Counted from the first letter of the stretch, positions 7,872 through 16,525 are shown. The stretch is 64,000 nucleotides of DNA from Porphyrobacter sp. (GCA_027533455.1 JAPZUC010000008.1:62001-126000), one strand, 5' to 3'. Numbers and translations are program-made. Notes: generated from the letters alone by a model not told the origin.

Positions 7872-9430
7872 GAGACTTGGCGCTCCTGCCCCTCCCAATA
7901 GGGTGCGCGCAGTTCGCGCCGCAGGATTTTGCCGCTCGCATTGCGCGGCATCAGCGGGATGACGTCGACGCTCTTAGGTGCCTTGAAGGCCGCGATCCGC
8001 TCGCGCGCCCAGGCGATCACGTCCGCTTCGTCGACTTCCATGCCGGGCTTGGCGACGACGCAGGCCTTCACTTCCTCGCCCCACTTGGCGCTCGGCACGC
8101 CGATGACAGCAACCTCCGCGATGGCCGGGTGGCCATAAATCGCACTCTCCACTTCCGCCGGATAGACGTTCTCCCCACCCGAGATGATCATGTCCTTGAT
8201 GCGGTCCTGGATGTAGACATAGCCGTCTTCGTCCATCACACCCGCATCGCCGGTGTGGAGCCAGCCGTCCGCATCGATGGTCTTGGCGGTCGCTTCGGGC
8301 AGTTTCCAGTACCCTAGCGTGTTCGAGGGCGAGCGGATACAGACCTCGCCGATCTCGCCGCGCGGCACCTCGACATTGTCGCTGCTGCGAACTTCGATCT
8401 CCACCCCCGGGCAAGCCTTCCCCGCCGAGCGCATCCGCTGGTTGCCTTCGAGGCTGTGATCCTCGGGCGGAAGGATCGAGATCGTGCCGCTGGTCTCGGT
8501 CATTCCATAGGCTTGCAGGAACTTGGTGGTCGGCATCGTCCGCACCGCTTCCTTCAGCAGTTCGAGAGGCATCGGCGCGGCGCCATACATCAGGTATTTG
8601 AGGTTGCTGAAATCGGTGGTGGGCGCGCGCGGGTGCTGGACCACCATCTGCAGCGCGGCCGGCACGATGAACATATGTGTCGCCCCCGCCTCGATCGCCT
8701 CGAGCACGCCGACGGGGGTGAACTCCGCCTGCACCAGCGAGCGCACCCCGCTCGCGACAGCAATATTCACAAGGCCCGTGCCGCCGATATGCGCGCAGGG
8801 CATGGCGACCAGCATGCAGTCGCCCGGTTCGTAGAACTGCCAGTCAAGCTCCGCCGCCACGGCCGCGTTGCGCAGGCCCAGCAGGTTGCTGTTCGAAAGC
8901 ATTGCGCCCTTGGGATTACCCGTCGTGCCGCTCGTGTAGAGCTGGAGGACCGGATCATGCGGCCCGGGCGGGGTATAGTCCGCAGGCTCGAAGCCCCCTG
9001 CCGCCGTTCGCGCAGCCTCGGCCTCGATCACCTCGGGATTGGCCGGAACTTCGTCAGCCACCTGATGCGCGGTTTCGACGAAGTCGGCATCGGCGAATAG
9101 CAGCTTGGCCTCAGTATCGCCGAGGATATAGGCGATCTCGCGCGGGGCGAGGCGCCAGCCGATCGGCACCATCACCGCCCCCATCCGCGCCGCGGCGATG
9201 TAGAGCAGGAAATAGGTATCGCGGTTCTTGCCCAGCCATGCCACCCGGTCGCCCTTGCCCACCCCGCGCGCCTGCATCAGCCCAATCAGCTGGCGGGTGA
9301 GGACGTCGGCCTCGGCGTAGGTGGTGACGCGCCCCTCCTGATCGAAGGCCAGCCCATCTGGTCGCTCCTTCGCCCAGAAATGCAGGATCTCGTCGAAGGT
9401 CTGGAATGCGTGATAGGCATTGCGCGCCAT
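7868..9430 (-). CDS. Long-chain acyl-CoA synthetase (AMP-forming)
   Basis: Activates a fatty or other carboxylic acid to acyl-CoA through an acyl-AMP intermediate. The 520-residue ANL-superfamily enzyme carries the phosphate-binding loop LYTSGTTGNPKGAM, the AYGMTETSG motif, the GWLHTGDAG hinge-region motif, and the C-terminal catalytic Lys context NASGKILRREL. The middle IKDMIISGGENVYPAEVE matches fatty-acyl-CoA synthetases. ATG at 9430 follows GGAGAG; extra upstream codons lack support. The substrate is probably a fatty acid, but aromatic acids cannot be excluded. It is coupled to the downstream DUF938 methyltransferase. Confidence 0.92.
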   Translation of the reverse strand: MARNAYHAFQTFDEILHFWAKERPDGLAFDQEGRVTTYAEADVLTRQLIGLMQARGVGKGDRVAWLGKNRDTYFLLYIAAARMGAVMVPIGWRLAPREIAYILGDTEAKLLFADADFVETAHQVADEVPANPEVIEAEAARTAAGGFEPADYTPPGPHDPVLQLYTSGTTGNPKGAMLSNSNLLGLRNAAVAAELDWQFYEPGDCMLVAMPCAHIGGTGLVNIAVASGVRSLVQAEFTPVGVLEAIEAGATHMFIVPAALQMVVQHPRAPTTDFSNLKYLMYGAAPMPLELLKEAVRTMPTTKFLQAYGMTETSGTISILPPEDHSLEGNQRMRSAGKACPGVEIEVRSSDNVEVPRGEIGEVCIRSPSNTLGYWKLPEATAKTIDADGWLHTGDAGVMDEDGYVYIQDRIKDMIISGGENVYPAEVESAIYGHPAIAEVAVIGVPSAKWGEEVKACVVAKPGMEVDEADVIAWARERIAAFKAPKSVDVIPLMPRNASGKILRRELRAPYWEGQERQVS

Positions 9431-9488
9431 GGCTGTGCTCTCTCCGAAAAGCGGTTTGGGAGAATTAAGCGCAACCGCGCGCGCCGGT

Positions 9489-9938
9489 CTAGCGAAACCG
9501 CCCCTGCCGCCGCGCCGCGGGTTCACGCGCGAGCAGCCAGATGCCGAAGCCGAGCGGACCTGCCATCAGCGTCGCGAACAGGATCGGGGCCTGTATCAGC
9601 CGCGAAATGCCCTTCGCGTCGGCATCTCGCGCGATCCACAGACCGACGAACAGATCGAAGGCAAGGTAATGCGTCCAGCCGATCGTCACGCCGCCATCTG
9701 TGGCAAAGATCGCGCGGATCCCGGCGATGGTCGAAAAATCCATGCCTCCGCCCCCGGGGTTCGGGATCAGCCCGCTGACCACTCCGATCAGGCTCGTGGC
9801 ATAGATCAGGCACAGCAGGCCGACGCCGAGGTAAAGCACCGCCGAAAGCAGCGCAGGCCAGCGCGGCAGCAGGATCAGCGCGGTCCAGCCGAGCAGTGCC
9901 AGCAGGTTCACAGCCTTGAACACCAGCGCCCAATCCAT
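9489..9938 (-). CDS. ABA4-like (DUF4281) membrane protein
   Basis: Polytopic membrane protein of 149 residues with four predicted helices, beginning MDWALVFKAVNLLALLGW. The central FSTIAGIRAIF...GWTHYLAFDLFVGLWIARDA block is the signature of the ABA4/DUF4281 family. Plant ABA4 is needed for neoxanthin synthesis; bacterial members are found in carotenoid-making alphaproteobacteria but their reaction is not established. No other carotenoid gene is seen nearby. ATG at 9938 overlaps the stop of the upstream reductase gene (TGATG), so translation is probably coupled. A start 12 codons earlier would lie inside that gene. Confidence 0.8.
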   Translation of the reverse strand: MDWALVFKAVNLLALLGWTALILLPRWPALLSAVLYLGVGLLCLIYATSLIGVVSGLIPNPGGGGMDFSTIAGIRAIFATDGGVTIGWTHYLAFDLFVGLWIARDADAKGISRLIQAPILFATLMAGPLGFGIWLLAREPAARRQGRFR

Positions 9939-10660
9939 CACGCGGCCTCCCCGGTCTCTCCATGACGCCGCCATTCGCGCGCGGCACGGCGCATCGCCTC
10001 GTTATCGTGGGTGAAGCGCCCGCCCGCACGGCGCAGCGCAAGGCCGAGCGCAGCCTCGGCCACCAGAGTGGCGTCGATCGAACGATACCGCTCCCACGAT
10101 CCGGATAGCAGTGGGTCGATCAGCGGCGCGGCGATGATCGCGGCCCGCTCCGCGAAACGCAGGTCGCCGGTCCGCTCGCCGCGCAGCAGGCCGGGGTGCA
10201 GAATGTCCAGCCGCTTGAACCCGATGCGGGTCAACGCCTCCTCGGTCTCGCCCTTCACGCGCATGTAAAGCGCCTTTGAATGCTTGTCGGCCCCGGCAGC
10301 GCTCACCACCACCATGTTCGGCACGCCCGCCTGTTTTGCCGCCTCGGCGGTGGCGAGCACCAGATCCTGATCGACCGCACGAAACGCGGCTTCATCGCGG
10401 CCGGCCTTCTTCCATGTCGTGCCCAGCGCACAGATCAGCGCCCTCGGCCGCACCGCATCAAGAACCTCACCCCACTTCGAAGGCTCGGAGACAAACATCT
10501 CCATCCGCGCGCCTGGCGGCAGCGGAGCCTCGCGCCGGGCGATGCCGAGGATGCGGACATCGTCGCCCGCGCTCGCGATCTCGATCACGCGGCGGCCGAC
10601 AAGCCCCGTTGCCCCGACCAGCGCGACACGAACCGGGCCGTTGGTGCGGAGATCAGACAT
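9938..10660 (-). CDS. NAD(P)-binding atypical SDR, HTATIP2/TIP30-like
   Basis: Rossmann-fold protein of 240 residues. The N-terminal VALVGATGLVGRRVIEIA loop (about residues 12-29) binds NAD(P), followed by a CALGTTWKKAG loop and VVVSAAGADKHSKALYMRVKGETEEAL. The YxxxK-like pair in YMRVKGE fits the TIP30/HTATIP2 branch of atypical short-chain dehydrogenases. The substrate is unknown. It sits in a tight run with dgt upstream (8-base overlap) and the ABA4-like gene downstream (1-base overlap), so all three are probably one transcript. Confidence 0.85.
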   Translation of the reverse strand: MSDLRTNGPVRVALVGATGLVGRRVIEIASAGDDVRILGIARREAPLPPGARMEMFVSEPSKWGEVLDAVRPRALICALGTTWKKAGRDEAAFRAVDQDLVLATAEAAKQAGVPNMVVVSAAGADKHSKALYMRVKGETEEALTRIGFKRLDILHPGLLRGERTGDLRFAERAAIIAAPLIDPLLSGSWERYRSIDATLVAEAALGLALRRAGGRFTHDNEAMRRAAREWRRHGETGEAA

Positions 10661-11816
10661 TGATCAGCCCCGCCGGCCGCTCGCCATAGATCTGCCCCAC
10701 CGCCTGCATGGCGAAGCGGTCGCTCATGCCAGCGATAAAATCGGCAATCACGCGCGATCGCTGGGGCTCCGCCGCCGGAAGTCGCGCGTGCCAGTCATCG
10801 GGCATCAGGGTTGCATCCTGCGCATAGGCGGCAAACAGCCGCGCCACGACACTGCGCGCCTTTTCGGCCGCGGCGATTTGTTCGGGATGGTAATAAAGGC
10901 GTTCGTACATGAAGGTCTTCAACCGCCGTTCCTGCACCGCCATCGCAGGCGAGAAGCCTGCAAGCTGGCGTCCTGCCTCGCGCACTTCGGCGACCGAGCG
11001 CAGGCCGCGGGCCTGTTCCGCCGTATGCGCGATCACATCATTCACCATCATGCCGATCTGGTCACGTATCATCTCGCGCAGCAGACGCTCGCGCGGGGCG
11101 TGCGGAAAGCGCTTTTCGACGCTACGCCACTGGTCTGCGAGGAAATCCAGCGTCAACAGGTCATCGAGCTGGAGAAATCCGGCACGCAGGCCATCGTCGA
11201 TGTCATGGTTGTCATAGGCGATATCGTCCGCCACCGCCGCGACCTGCGCCTCCAGCGAAGGCCATGTGCCAAGGTCGAGCGTGAAATCCGCGTCGAGCTG
11301 CGCCAGCGCCCAGTTGGGTGCGACCACAGGTCCGTTATGCTTGGCAAGACCTTCGAGCAGATCCCACGTCAGGTTCAGCCCGTCGTGCTCGGGATAGGGG
11401 CACTCGATCCGCATCACCGTGCGCAGCGCCTGTGCGTTGTGATCGAACCCGCCGTGGCGCTCCATCGCGTCCGATAGCGCCGCCTCGCCTGCGTGGCCGA
11501 AGGGCGGGTGGCCGAGATCATGCGCAAGACACAGCGCCTCGGTCAGGTCCTCGTCCAGCCCTAATGCACGCGCGATCACCCGGCCGATTTGCGCGACTTC
11601 GAGGCTGTGGGTCAGGCGGGTGCGGTAATGGTCGCCATCGGGGGCGATGAAGACCTGCGTCTTGGACTTCAGCCGCCGGAAGCTCATCGAGTGGATGATG
11701 CGGTCCCGGTCACGCTGGAAGGCACTGCGCGGTCCGCGCTGCTCTGATCCGGCGGCTCCGCCAAACTCGCGCCTGGGGGCGGCATCGGGATCTGCGGCAT
11801 AGGGGGCGAGGGTCAT
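10653..11816 (-). CDS. dgt: Deoxyguanosinetriphosphate triphosphohydrolase-like protein
   Basis: HD-domain dNTP triphosphohydrolase that removes tripolyphosphate from dNTPs and so helps limit pool sizes. The 387-residue protein shows the family opening RDRIIHSMSFRRLKSKTQVF and the metal-binding HD residues: RLTHSLEVAQIGR, then CLAHDLGHPPFGHAGE (about 65-115). A later Asp lies in AVADDIAYDNHDIDDG. This is the shorter alphaproteobacterial type (dGTPase-like type 2). ATG at 11816 is preferred; a GTG lies one codon upstream. A 300-base structured leader lies upstream, including a hairpin with a G14/C14 loop. Confidence 0.93.
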   Translation of the reverse strand: MTLAPYAADPDAAPRREFGGAAGSEQRGPRSAFQRDRDRIIHSMSFRRLKSKTQVFIAPDGDHYRTRLTHSLEVAQIGRVIARALGLDEDLTEALCLAHDLGHPPFGHAGEAALSDAMERHGGFDHNAQALRTVMRIECPYPEHDGLNLTWDLLEGLAKHNGPVVAPNWALAQLDADFTLDLGTWPSLEAQVAAVADDIAYDNHDIDDGLRAGFLQLDDLLTLDFLADQWRSVEKRFPHAPRERLLREMIRDQIGMMVNDVIAHTAEQARGLRSVAEVREAGRQLAGFSPAMAVQERRLKTFMYERLYYHPEQIAAAEKARSVVARLFAAYAQDATLMPDDWHARLPAAEPQRSRVIADFIAGMSDRFAMQAVGQIYGERPAGLINV

Positions 11817-11819
11817 CAC

Positions 11820-12119
11820 GGTTCTGGCGATTAGGGGAGCATCGCCTGCGGCTCAACCGGAACAGGTCGGGAACCTTGCAACCTTGCCCCGAAAATCGCC
11901 ACAGACAAGCGGGGCAGTTATGGAGCCGCCTTCCGGTGATTGGGGGGGGGGGGGGAGGAAGGCGGCTCCAAGGGCCTGCGGTGCGACCCGAAGACCCGGA
12001 TGATGCCTTACCTCTTGGGTGACAAAATCCGCGAGCCGGATAGGCGCAAAGGATTGCAAGCGCACCCCCCACAACTGCCTCTTGCGACCAAACGGGCCCT
12101 GCAAGGGGCAGGCTGACGA
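11820..12119. other. Gene-free structured interval between the racemase gene and dgt
   Basis: No convincing gene here; small reading frames on the minus strand are Pro/Arg-rich and lack family features. It holds the long hairpin described separately and other G/C-rich pairing segments. Because both neighbours run leftward, it is the 3' region of the racemase gene and the 5' leader or promoter region of dgt. A structured RNA leader or small RNA is possible but not shown. Confidence 0.5.
11922..11969. repeat. Perfect 13-base inverted repeat with a G14 tract in the loop
   Basis: Arms GGAGCCGCCTTCC (11922-11934) and GGAAGGCGGCTCC (11957-11969) are perfect complements. They enclose a 22-base loop with 14 consecutive G (11942-11955). 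On the minus strand the loop is C-rich. It lies about 105-155 bases upstream of the dgt start, so it could be an attenuator or the end of the upstream transcript; there is no T-tract. The homopolymer is a candidate for slippage or assembly error. Confidence 0.75.
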
Positions 12120-12824
12120 TCAATAAACCTGTTCCTGTTCGAGAATCCAGTCCGCTGCCGCATCGCAATGGATGCGGGTGCTATCGAAGATCGGCAGCAC
12201 GTTGGCATCGACATCAACCACCAGGTCAAGCTCGGTGCAGGCCAGCACGACCGCCGCCGCACCTTCCTGTGCGGTGTTGGTGATGATCGACTTCAACGTC
12301 CGTTCCGCCTCGCGGGTGACCTTGCCGACCATCAATTCGTCATAGATGATCTTGTCGAGCATCTCGACATAGGAAAGGTTCGGCGGCAGCAGGTCTATCC
12401 CGTGGGCGACTAGGCGTTTGCGATAAAAGCTTTCCGTCATGACGTTGCGGGTGCCCAGCAAGGCGGCGCTGGTCTTGCCTGCCCGCTTCATGGCAAGGCC
12501 GACATATTCGGCAATATGCATGATCGGGATATTCACGCTTGCTGCGACATCGTCGTACAGGCGGTGCATCGAATTGGCGCCGATGATCAGCCCCTCGGCC
12601 CCCGCCCCTTCCAGCCGCCGCGCGCTTTCGATCAGCACGCTCGCCGCGCGCTGCCAGTCGCGTTCGGCAGTGAGCGCGTAGAGCTGGCAGAAGTCGAGAC
12701 TTTCAATCAGCAGCGGAGCGCTTGCCATCGGGGCGGCGCGTTTCTGGACGATGCGGTTGATGCGATCATAATAGGTCGCGGTCGAAACCCAGCTCATGCC
12801 GCCGATGATCCCGAGTTTGCGCAA
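12120..12824 (-). CDS. Aspartate/glutamate racemase family protein
   Basis: Cofactor-independent amino-acid racemase family member, 234 residues. It starts MRKLGIIGGMSWVSTATYYD, the family signature, when the TTG at 12824 is used. That TTG follows AGGAAGG by about 10 bases, and longer readings add unrelated sequence. The C-terminal catalytic Cys lies in VVLACTELD (about residue 196). The first catalytic position, normally Cys or Thr in a CTNTMH/NTMH context, reads IIGANSMH (about 81-87), so the first acid/base residue appears replaced. Activity may be one-sided or altered; substrate is unknown. It stands alone between the hydrolase trio and dgt. Confidence 0.85.
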   Translation of the reverse strand: MRKLGIIGGMSWVSTATYYDRINRIVQKRAAPMASAPLLIESLDFCQLYALTAERDWQRAASVLIESARRLEGAGAEGLIIGANSMHRLYDDVAASVNIPIMHIAEYVGLAMKRAGKTSAALLGTRNVMTESFYRKRLVAHGIDLLPPNLSYVEMLDKIIYDELMVGKVTREAERTLKSIITNTAQEGAAAVVLACTELDLVVDVDANVLPIFDSTRIHCDAAADWILEQEQVY

Positions 12825-12915
12825 AGCGGGGTGCCCTTCCTGGAATATGTGATTGCCACAGCCTCTAGAGCCTAGGCGCGCCTGGCGTAAAGTGGGCAGA
12901 TGCCCGCCTTGCGGC

Positions 12916-13908
12916 CTATCGCGGTTTAGCCACAGGCGCGTGCTGCGCCAGCCACGCCTCGAGGTCGGCAAGCGTGGCTTCGGGCGCCTCTTCCTGCGGC
13001 AGGTGGCCGATCTTCGGATAGACCACCAGCCGGTTGTCGGGCAGCGTCCCTGCCAACCATCGCCCTGCCTCCACGGGAATGATCCGGTCCTCCTCGCCCC
13101 ACAGGATCAGGGTCGGCGCGGTCACCTTGGCAATGTCCTCGGCGGCAAGCGGATCATAGGGCATGCCGAAGCGCTTGAGCGTCGCGCGGCGATTGCCGGG
13201 GTAGCGCAGGAGCTCCCAGTACCGGTCCACCGCCGCCGGGCTAGCGACTGCCTTGACCGTCACCGATTGTTCGAGGCTGGTGGCGATAAGTTGGCGCGGA
13301 GTGATCTGTTCGGCAATCAGGTTGATCCCCGGCATGCGCGCAATCTTGAACCCGATATTGCCGCTGTCCTTCTTGGCCGCCTCCTTTTCCTCTGGCGTCA
13401 GCTTGAGCATCGGCCCGCCGCTGCCATCGACCAATACGAGGCCGGCGACGCGCTCGGGGTGGGCGACCGCAAAGGCAAGCGCGTGTTTGCCGCCCATCGA
13501 ATTGCCGCCGAGGATAAACCGCCCGAGGCCGAGCTTGTCTGCCACCTCGCCGATATCTGCGACGTAATTGGCGGTGGAGTAATCCTCGGCCGGATCGGGC
13601 CCGGTGAGGCCGTGGCCGACCTGATCGAAGCGGATCACGCGATACTTGCCTTTGAGCCCCTCCACCCACGGATCCCAGGTGTGCAGATCGGCATTCGATC
13701 CGTGCAGCAGCATGATCGCAGGGGCATCCTTCGGCCCCTCGTCGCGCAGGTGCACGGTCACACCGCCGCCGATTGCCACGAATTGCGAGGGCGGCGCGCC
13801 GTATTTCGCGCGCATCTCCGCCGGATCGGTATCGGGCGTGCGGAAGATCAGGAACGCAATCACCAGCATCGCGGCCAGCGCCAGAAACCCGCGAAGAACC
13901 CACTTCAT
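12916..13908 (-). CDS. Membrane-anchored or exported alpha/beta hydrolase
   Basis: Alpha/beta-fold hydrolase of 330 residues with an N-terminal hydrophobic segment (about residues 5-23) acting as signal anchor or signal peptide. The fold is complete: oxyanion region LLHGSNADLHTW, nucleophile elbow GGNSMGG, acid in LWGEEDRIIP and His in YPKIGHLPQEEAPE. The substrate is unknown; an ester, lactone or epoxide are all possible. The ATG overlaps the stop of the diheme cytochrome gene by one base (TAATG), so it is translationally coupled as the third member of the beta-helix/cytochrome/hydrolase run and probably acts in the periplasm with them. Confidence 0.88.
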   Translation of the reverse strand: MKWVLRGFLALAAMLVIAFLIFRTPDTDPAEMRAKYGAPPSQFVAIGGGVTVHLRDEGPKDAPAIMLLHGSNADLHTWDPWVEGLKGKYRVIRFDQVGHGLTGPDPAEDYSTANYVADIGEVADKLGLGRFILGGNSMGGKHALAFAVAHPERVAGLVLVDGSGGPMLKLTPEEKEAAKKDSGNIGFKIARMPGINLIAEQITPRQLIATSLEQSVTVKAVASPAAVDRYWELLRYPGNRRATLKRFGMPYDPLAAEDIAKVTAPTLILWGEEDRIIPVEAGRWLAGTLPDNRLVVYPKIGHLPQEEAPEATLADLEAWLAQHAPVAKPR

Positions 13909-14927
13909 TACCGGCGCATCTCCGAAATCCAGCGGCGCACCATCGCGACGCCCTCCCTGTCCACGCTCGCCTTGCCGAGTTCGGGCATGGCGATGCCCGG
14001 TTCGGATGAGGCCATGCGGTAAAGCAGGATCGATTCGTCGGGGTGCCCTGCGACAATCGCGAAGTCATACTCCCCCGCCCCGCGCCCCGCCGCGACCGGG
14101 CGCTTGCCGATGCCGAAGGCGTGAGTATCACGCTGCTCCCAGCGCAGATCGAGGCCGGAGTTGGACGCCCCTCCGCCGGGCTGGTGACAATGGGCGCAGT
14201 TCACATCGAGATAGGCGCGCGCCAGCGGCTCGGCAGGGTCCCTGGCCTTGCGCGCGGCCCAGACCGGCAAATGCTGTGTCACGGCTGGCACCGTATCCAG
14301 CACGCCCTGCTTCGCCATCTGCCCGAGCCACGCCGGCGAAAGATTGCGCGCCTTGGGGCCGATCGGGACGACCTTGTTGTCGATCGAATGGCACGTCTTG
14401 CACTGGTTCTTGTTTGGGATCGCGTAGGAGATCGCCTCCCCCGCAGGCGTGGTGAGGTCGATGCGCCCGCCGGCGAGCGCGAGCGTCGCCTCAGTCTGCT
14501 CGGCGTTCCAGCGGTAGGGCAGCGCCACCCAGCCGTTGGCCCGGTGCAGCAGCACGCGGGTTTCGATCAGGCGGCGGTCTGCGCCCTCGCCGAAGGCGAA
14601 GGTCTTGATGATCGCGCTGCCGACAGGGAACCTGAGCAGGCCCTCGCCGTCGGCTTCCAGCTGCGTGCCTTCGGGCACATAGACGAAGCGCAGCTTGTCC
14701 GCCCCGTCGGACCAGAGCGGCGTGTTGAGCGCATAGGGAAACACGAACTCGTCGGGCTTCTGGCGCGCAGCATCCCGGAAGAAACCGAAGTCGGAGAGCT
14801 TCGCCGGGAAGCCTTCGCCCAGCACGGCGGCATCTTCGACCATCGACGGGCCGATCACCGTCGCATGAGCCAGCGCCGCGCCCAAGGTGGCGCAGGCAAG
14901 CGCGAGAAGGCCGAGGCCGTGCCTCAC
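13908..14927 (-). CDS. SO2930/HNE_0200-type diheme c-type cytochrome
   Basis: Exported protein of 339 residues with two haem c attachment motifs, CKTCH (176-180) and CAHCH (244-248). The family landmarks FPYALNTPLWSDGADKLRF and RWNAEQTEA precede them. It matches the uncharacterised family (TIGR03806-like) known to occur as a gene pair with a beta-helix protein, as here. The N-terminal hydrophobic stretch (about 4-20) is a signal peptide; a Cys at residue 12 leaves a lipoprotein possible. GTG at 14927 is chosen because it forms a GTGA overlap with the beta-helix gene's stop. It probably acts in periplasmic redox chemistry; function is not established. Confidence 0.88.
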   Translation of the reverse strand: MRHGLGLLALACATLGAALAHATVIGPSMVEDAAVLGEGFPAKLSDFGFFRDAARQKPDEFVFPYALNTPLWSDGADKLRFVYVPEGTQLEADGEGLLRFPVGSAIIKTFAFGEGADRRLIETRVLLHRANGWVALPYRWNAEQTEATLALAGGRIDLTTPAGEAISYAIPNKNQCKTCHSIDNKVVPIGPKARNLSPAWLGQMAKQGVLDTVPAVTQHLPVWAARKARDPAEPLARAYLDVNCAHCHQPGGGASNSGLDLRWEQRDTHAFGIGKRPVAAGRGAGEYDFAIVAGHPDESILLYRMASSEPGIAMPELGKASVDREGVAMVRRWISEMRR

Positions 14928-16120
14928 TTCAGCCGCGCCTCCAGCGCTGCCGGCGCACCGACTTCGGGGAATTCCCACTTCTCGAGCGGGGTCAGCATCA
15001 GCGGCCCGGGCTGCGCCTCGGCAAGGCTCTGGCCGGACTTGGTGAGGTTCAACGTCCAGCCGGTCACGCCGGGCGCGATCTTCAGCCCGTTGCCGTCCTC
15101 CTCGATCCCGTCCCACAGCACCGGCGGCAGCGCTCCGCCGAAGGCTTCGAGGAGTTGCTCCTTGCCATCCAGCTGCGGATCATCCCCGCCGCGCCCGAAG
15201 GCGTTGGGGCCGACGATCACATTGCGGGCATAGGGGTTGTAGCGCGCGTCCTCGAAGGGCTGGGTGTATGCGATCACCATCACATGCGCGGTCGGGTTGT
15301 TCTCGAAAGCGTTGCCTTCGATTAGCACGCCGTCATTCGCCATCACCAGAACGCCCGTCCCGCGCCGGACGCTCGCGACGATGTTGCCCGGAGGAGCGAA
15401 GTTGGGAGTATCGTTATCGCTGACGATATTCTCGCGCAGGATCACATTGCCCCCGCCCATCACAGGCAGGCCGGGCAAGTCGAACACCAGCAGCCCGCCG
15501 GTGTTCTTCGACGCGATGTTGTTGGTGACCAGCGCATTGCGGCTGTTCTCGATCTCGATTCCGGCGACGTTGTAGGTGACGATGTTCTCGCTCACCGTGA
15601 TGTCGCGGCTCTGGCCCACATAAATCCCGGCGTCCGACGCGCCCGAAACCTTGGAGTTCGTCACCAGCACGCCCGTGCTTTCGACCGGGTATATGCCGTA
15701 GGCCCCGTTGGTCGCTTTCGGCCCGCCGGTCCATTCGACGCGGATGCCGGAATAGACGATCATGTCCGCCCCCTTGGACTTGATGCCGTCGCCCTTGGGA
15801 TTCTCGACCGCGAAGTCGCGCAAGGTGACATTGTCGGAGGTGACCAGCAGCCCCTCGCCCGCGCCTTGCTGGCCGGTGAAGTCGAGCACGGTCTTGTCCA
15901 TGCCCGCGCCGCGCACTGTCACGCCGTCAACATCGAGGCTGAGGCCATCGGTCAGCGCAAAGCGCCCCTCGGCCAGTTCGATCACATCACCGGGGGCGGC
16001 AAGGATCAGCGTCTCCTGCAAGCGCGTGCCCCCGCCCTCGCCCGCTTCGACGCGGTGCGTTTCGGCGGCCAGCGGTGCGGCTGAAGCCAGCAGCAGGGCG
16101 GCAAGTGCCAGTCGGTTCAT
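14924..16120 (-). CDS. Parallel beta-helix repeat protein, partner of the diheme cytochrome
   Basis: Exported protein of 398 residues: signal peptide MNRLALAALLLASAAPLAA, then a right-handed parallel beta-helix. Asn-rich turns recur (ALVTNNIASKNTGGLLVFD, VILRENIVSDND, GVLIEGNAFENN), with rung-like motifs at 22-24 residue spacing. Such folds bind or cleave polysaccharides (pectate-lyase-like), but no catalytic set is evident. The family (TIGR03805-like) is known only as partner of the diheme cytochrome that follows. ATG at 16120 sits behind GGAGA. It is the first gene of a coupled three-gene unit. Confidence 0.88.
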   Translation of the reverse strand: MNRLALAALLLASAAPLAAETHRVEAGEGGGTRLQETLILAAPGDVIELAEGRFALTDGLSLDVDGVTVRGAGMDKTVLDFTGQQGAGEGLLVTSDNVTLRDFAVENPKGDGIKSKGADMIVYSGIRVEWTGGPKATNGAYGIYPVESTGVLVTNSKVSGASDAGIYVGQSRDITVSENIVTYNVAGIEIENSRNALVTNNIASKNTGGLLVFDLPGLPVMGGGNVILRENIVSDNDTPNFAPPGNIVASVRRGTGVLVMANDGVLIEGNAFENNPTAHVMVIAYTQPFEDARYNPYARNVIVGPNAFGRGGDDPQLDGKEQLLEAFGGALPPVLWDGIEEDGNGLKIAPGVTGWTLNLTKSGQSLAEAQPGPLMLTPLEKWEFPEVGAPAALEARLK

Positions 16121-16176
16121 GGTGTTCTCCCTCTCCGCCGCGCACTGTGGCGCAGGCGAGGGAGAAAAGGCAAGCC

Positions 16177-16518
16177 TCAGCCGATACCGAGCGCGCATAG
16201 CCCGGCGGAGGTGGTCAGCACCGCCACCGCCTCGCCATCGTCGACACGGCGCAGGCGCTTGATCAGCTCGCCAAGGCCGTAGCCTTCCTCCGGTTCGCCT
16301 TCCTGCGGGGCCATGCCCTGCCGCAGCTTCCAAAGCTGGCCAAGCGTGAGCCGGTCGACCATGCGCTCCGCCATGCAGGTAGCGCGCTTTTCGCCGATGC
16401 CGGATTCCACCAGCGCACTTTTCACCTGCATCTCGACAAGGGGGTTGGCGAGGCCGCTAAACAGCGCCCCCGCCCCGATTCCCACGATCAGCAGAAGTCC
16501 GATCAGAAGCTTCTTCAT
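16177..16518 (-). CDS. Small exported or membrane-anchored protein of unknown function
   Basis: Not recognised. The 113-residue product has an N-terminal signal or anchor (MKKLLIGLLLIVGIGAGALFSGLA). The soluble part is helical, with QVKSALVESGIGEKRATCMAERMVDRLTLGQLW and a charged middle, and ends in a short hydrophobic tail with two Cys overall. The start lies 7 bases after the pntB stop, so it is probably the last gene of the coxIV-pnt transcript. Whether it has to do with transhydrogenase or is only co-transcribed cannot be told. The short gap downstream to the beta-helix gene suggests transcription may read through. Confidence 0.7.
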   Translation of the reverse strand: MKKLLIGLLLIVGIGAGALFSGLANPLVEMQVKSALVESGIGEKRATCMAERMVDRLTLGQLWKLRQGMAPQEGEPEEGYGLGELIKRLRRVDDGEAVAVLTTSAGLCALGIG

Positions 16519-16525
16519 CGCAGAT

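Noticed and set aside
11710..12168. Minus-strand frame spanning the gap before dgt
   Set aside because: Runs through the poly-C tract and into dgt in another frame; Pro/Arg-rich, not protein-like.
15264..15900. Possible DNA repeat array inside the beta-helix gene
   Set aside because: The periodicity is at the protein level (beta-helix rungs), with no identical DNA repeats or CRISPR-like spacing.
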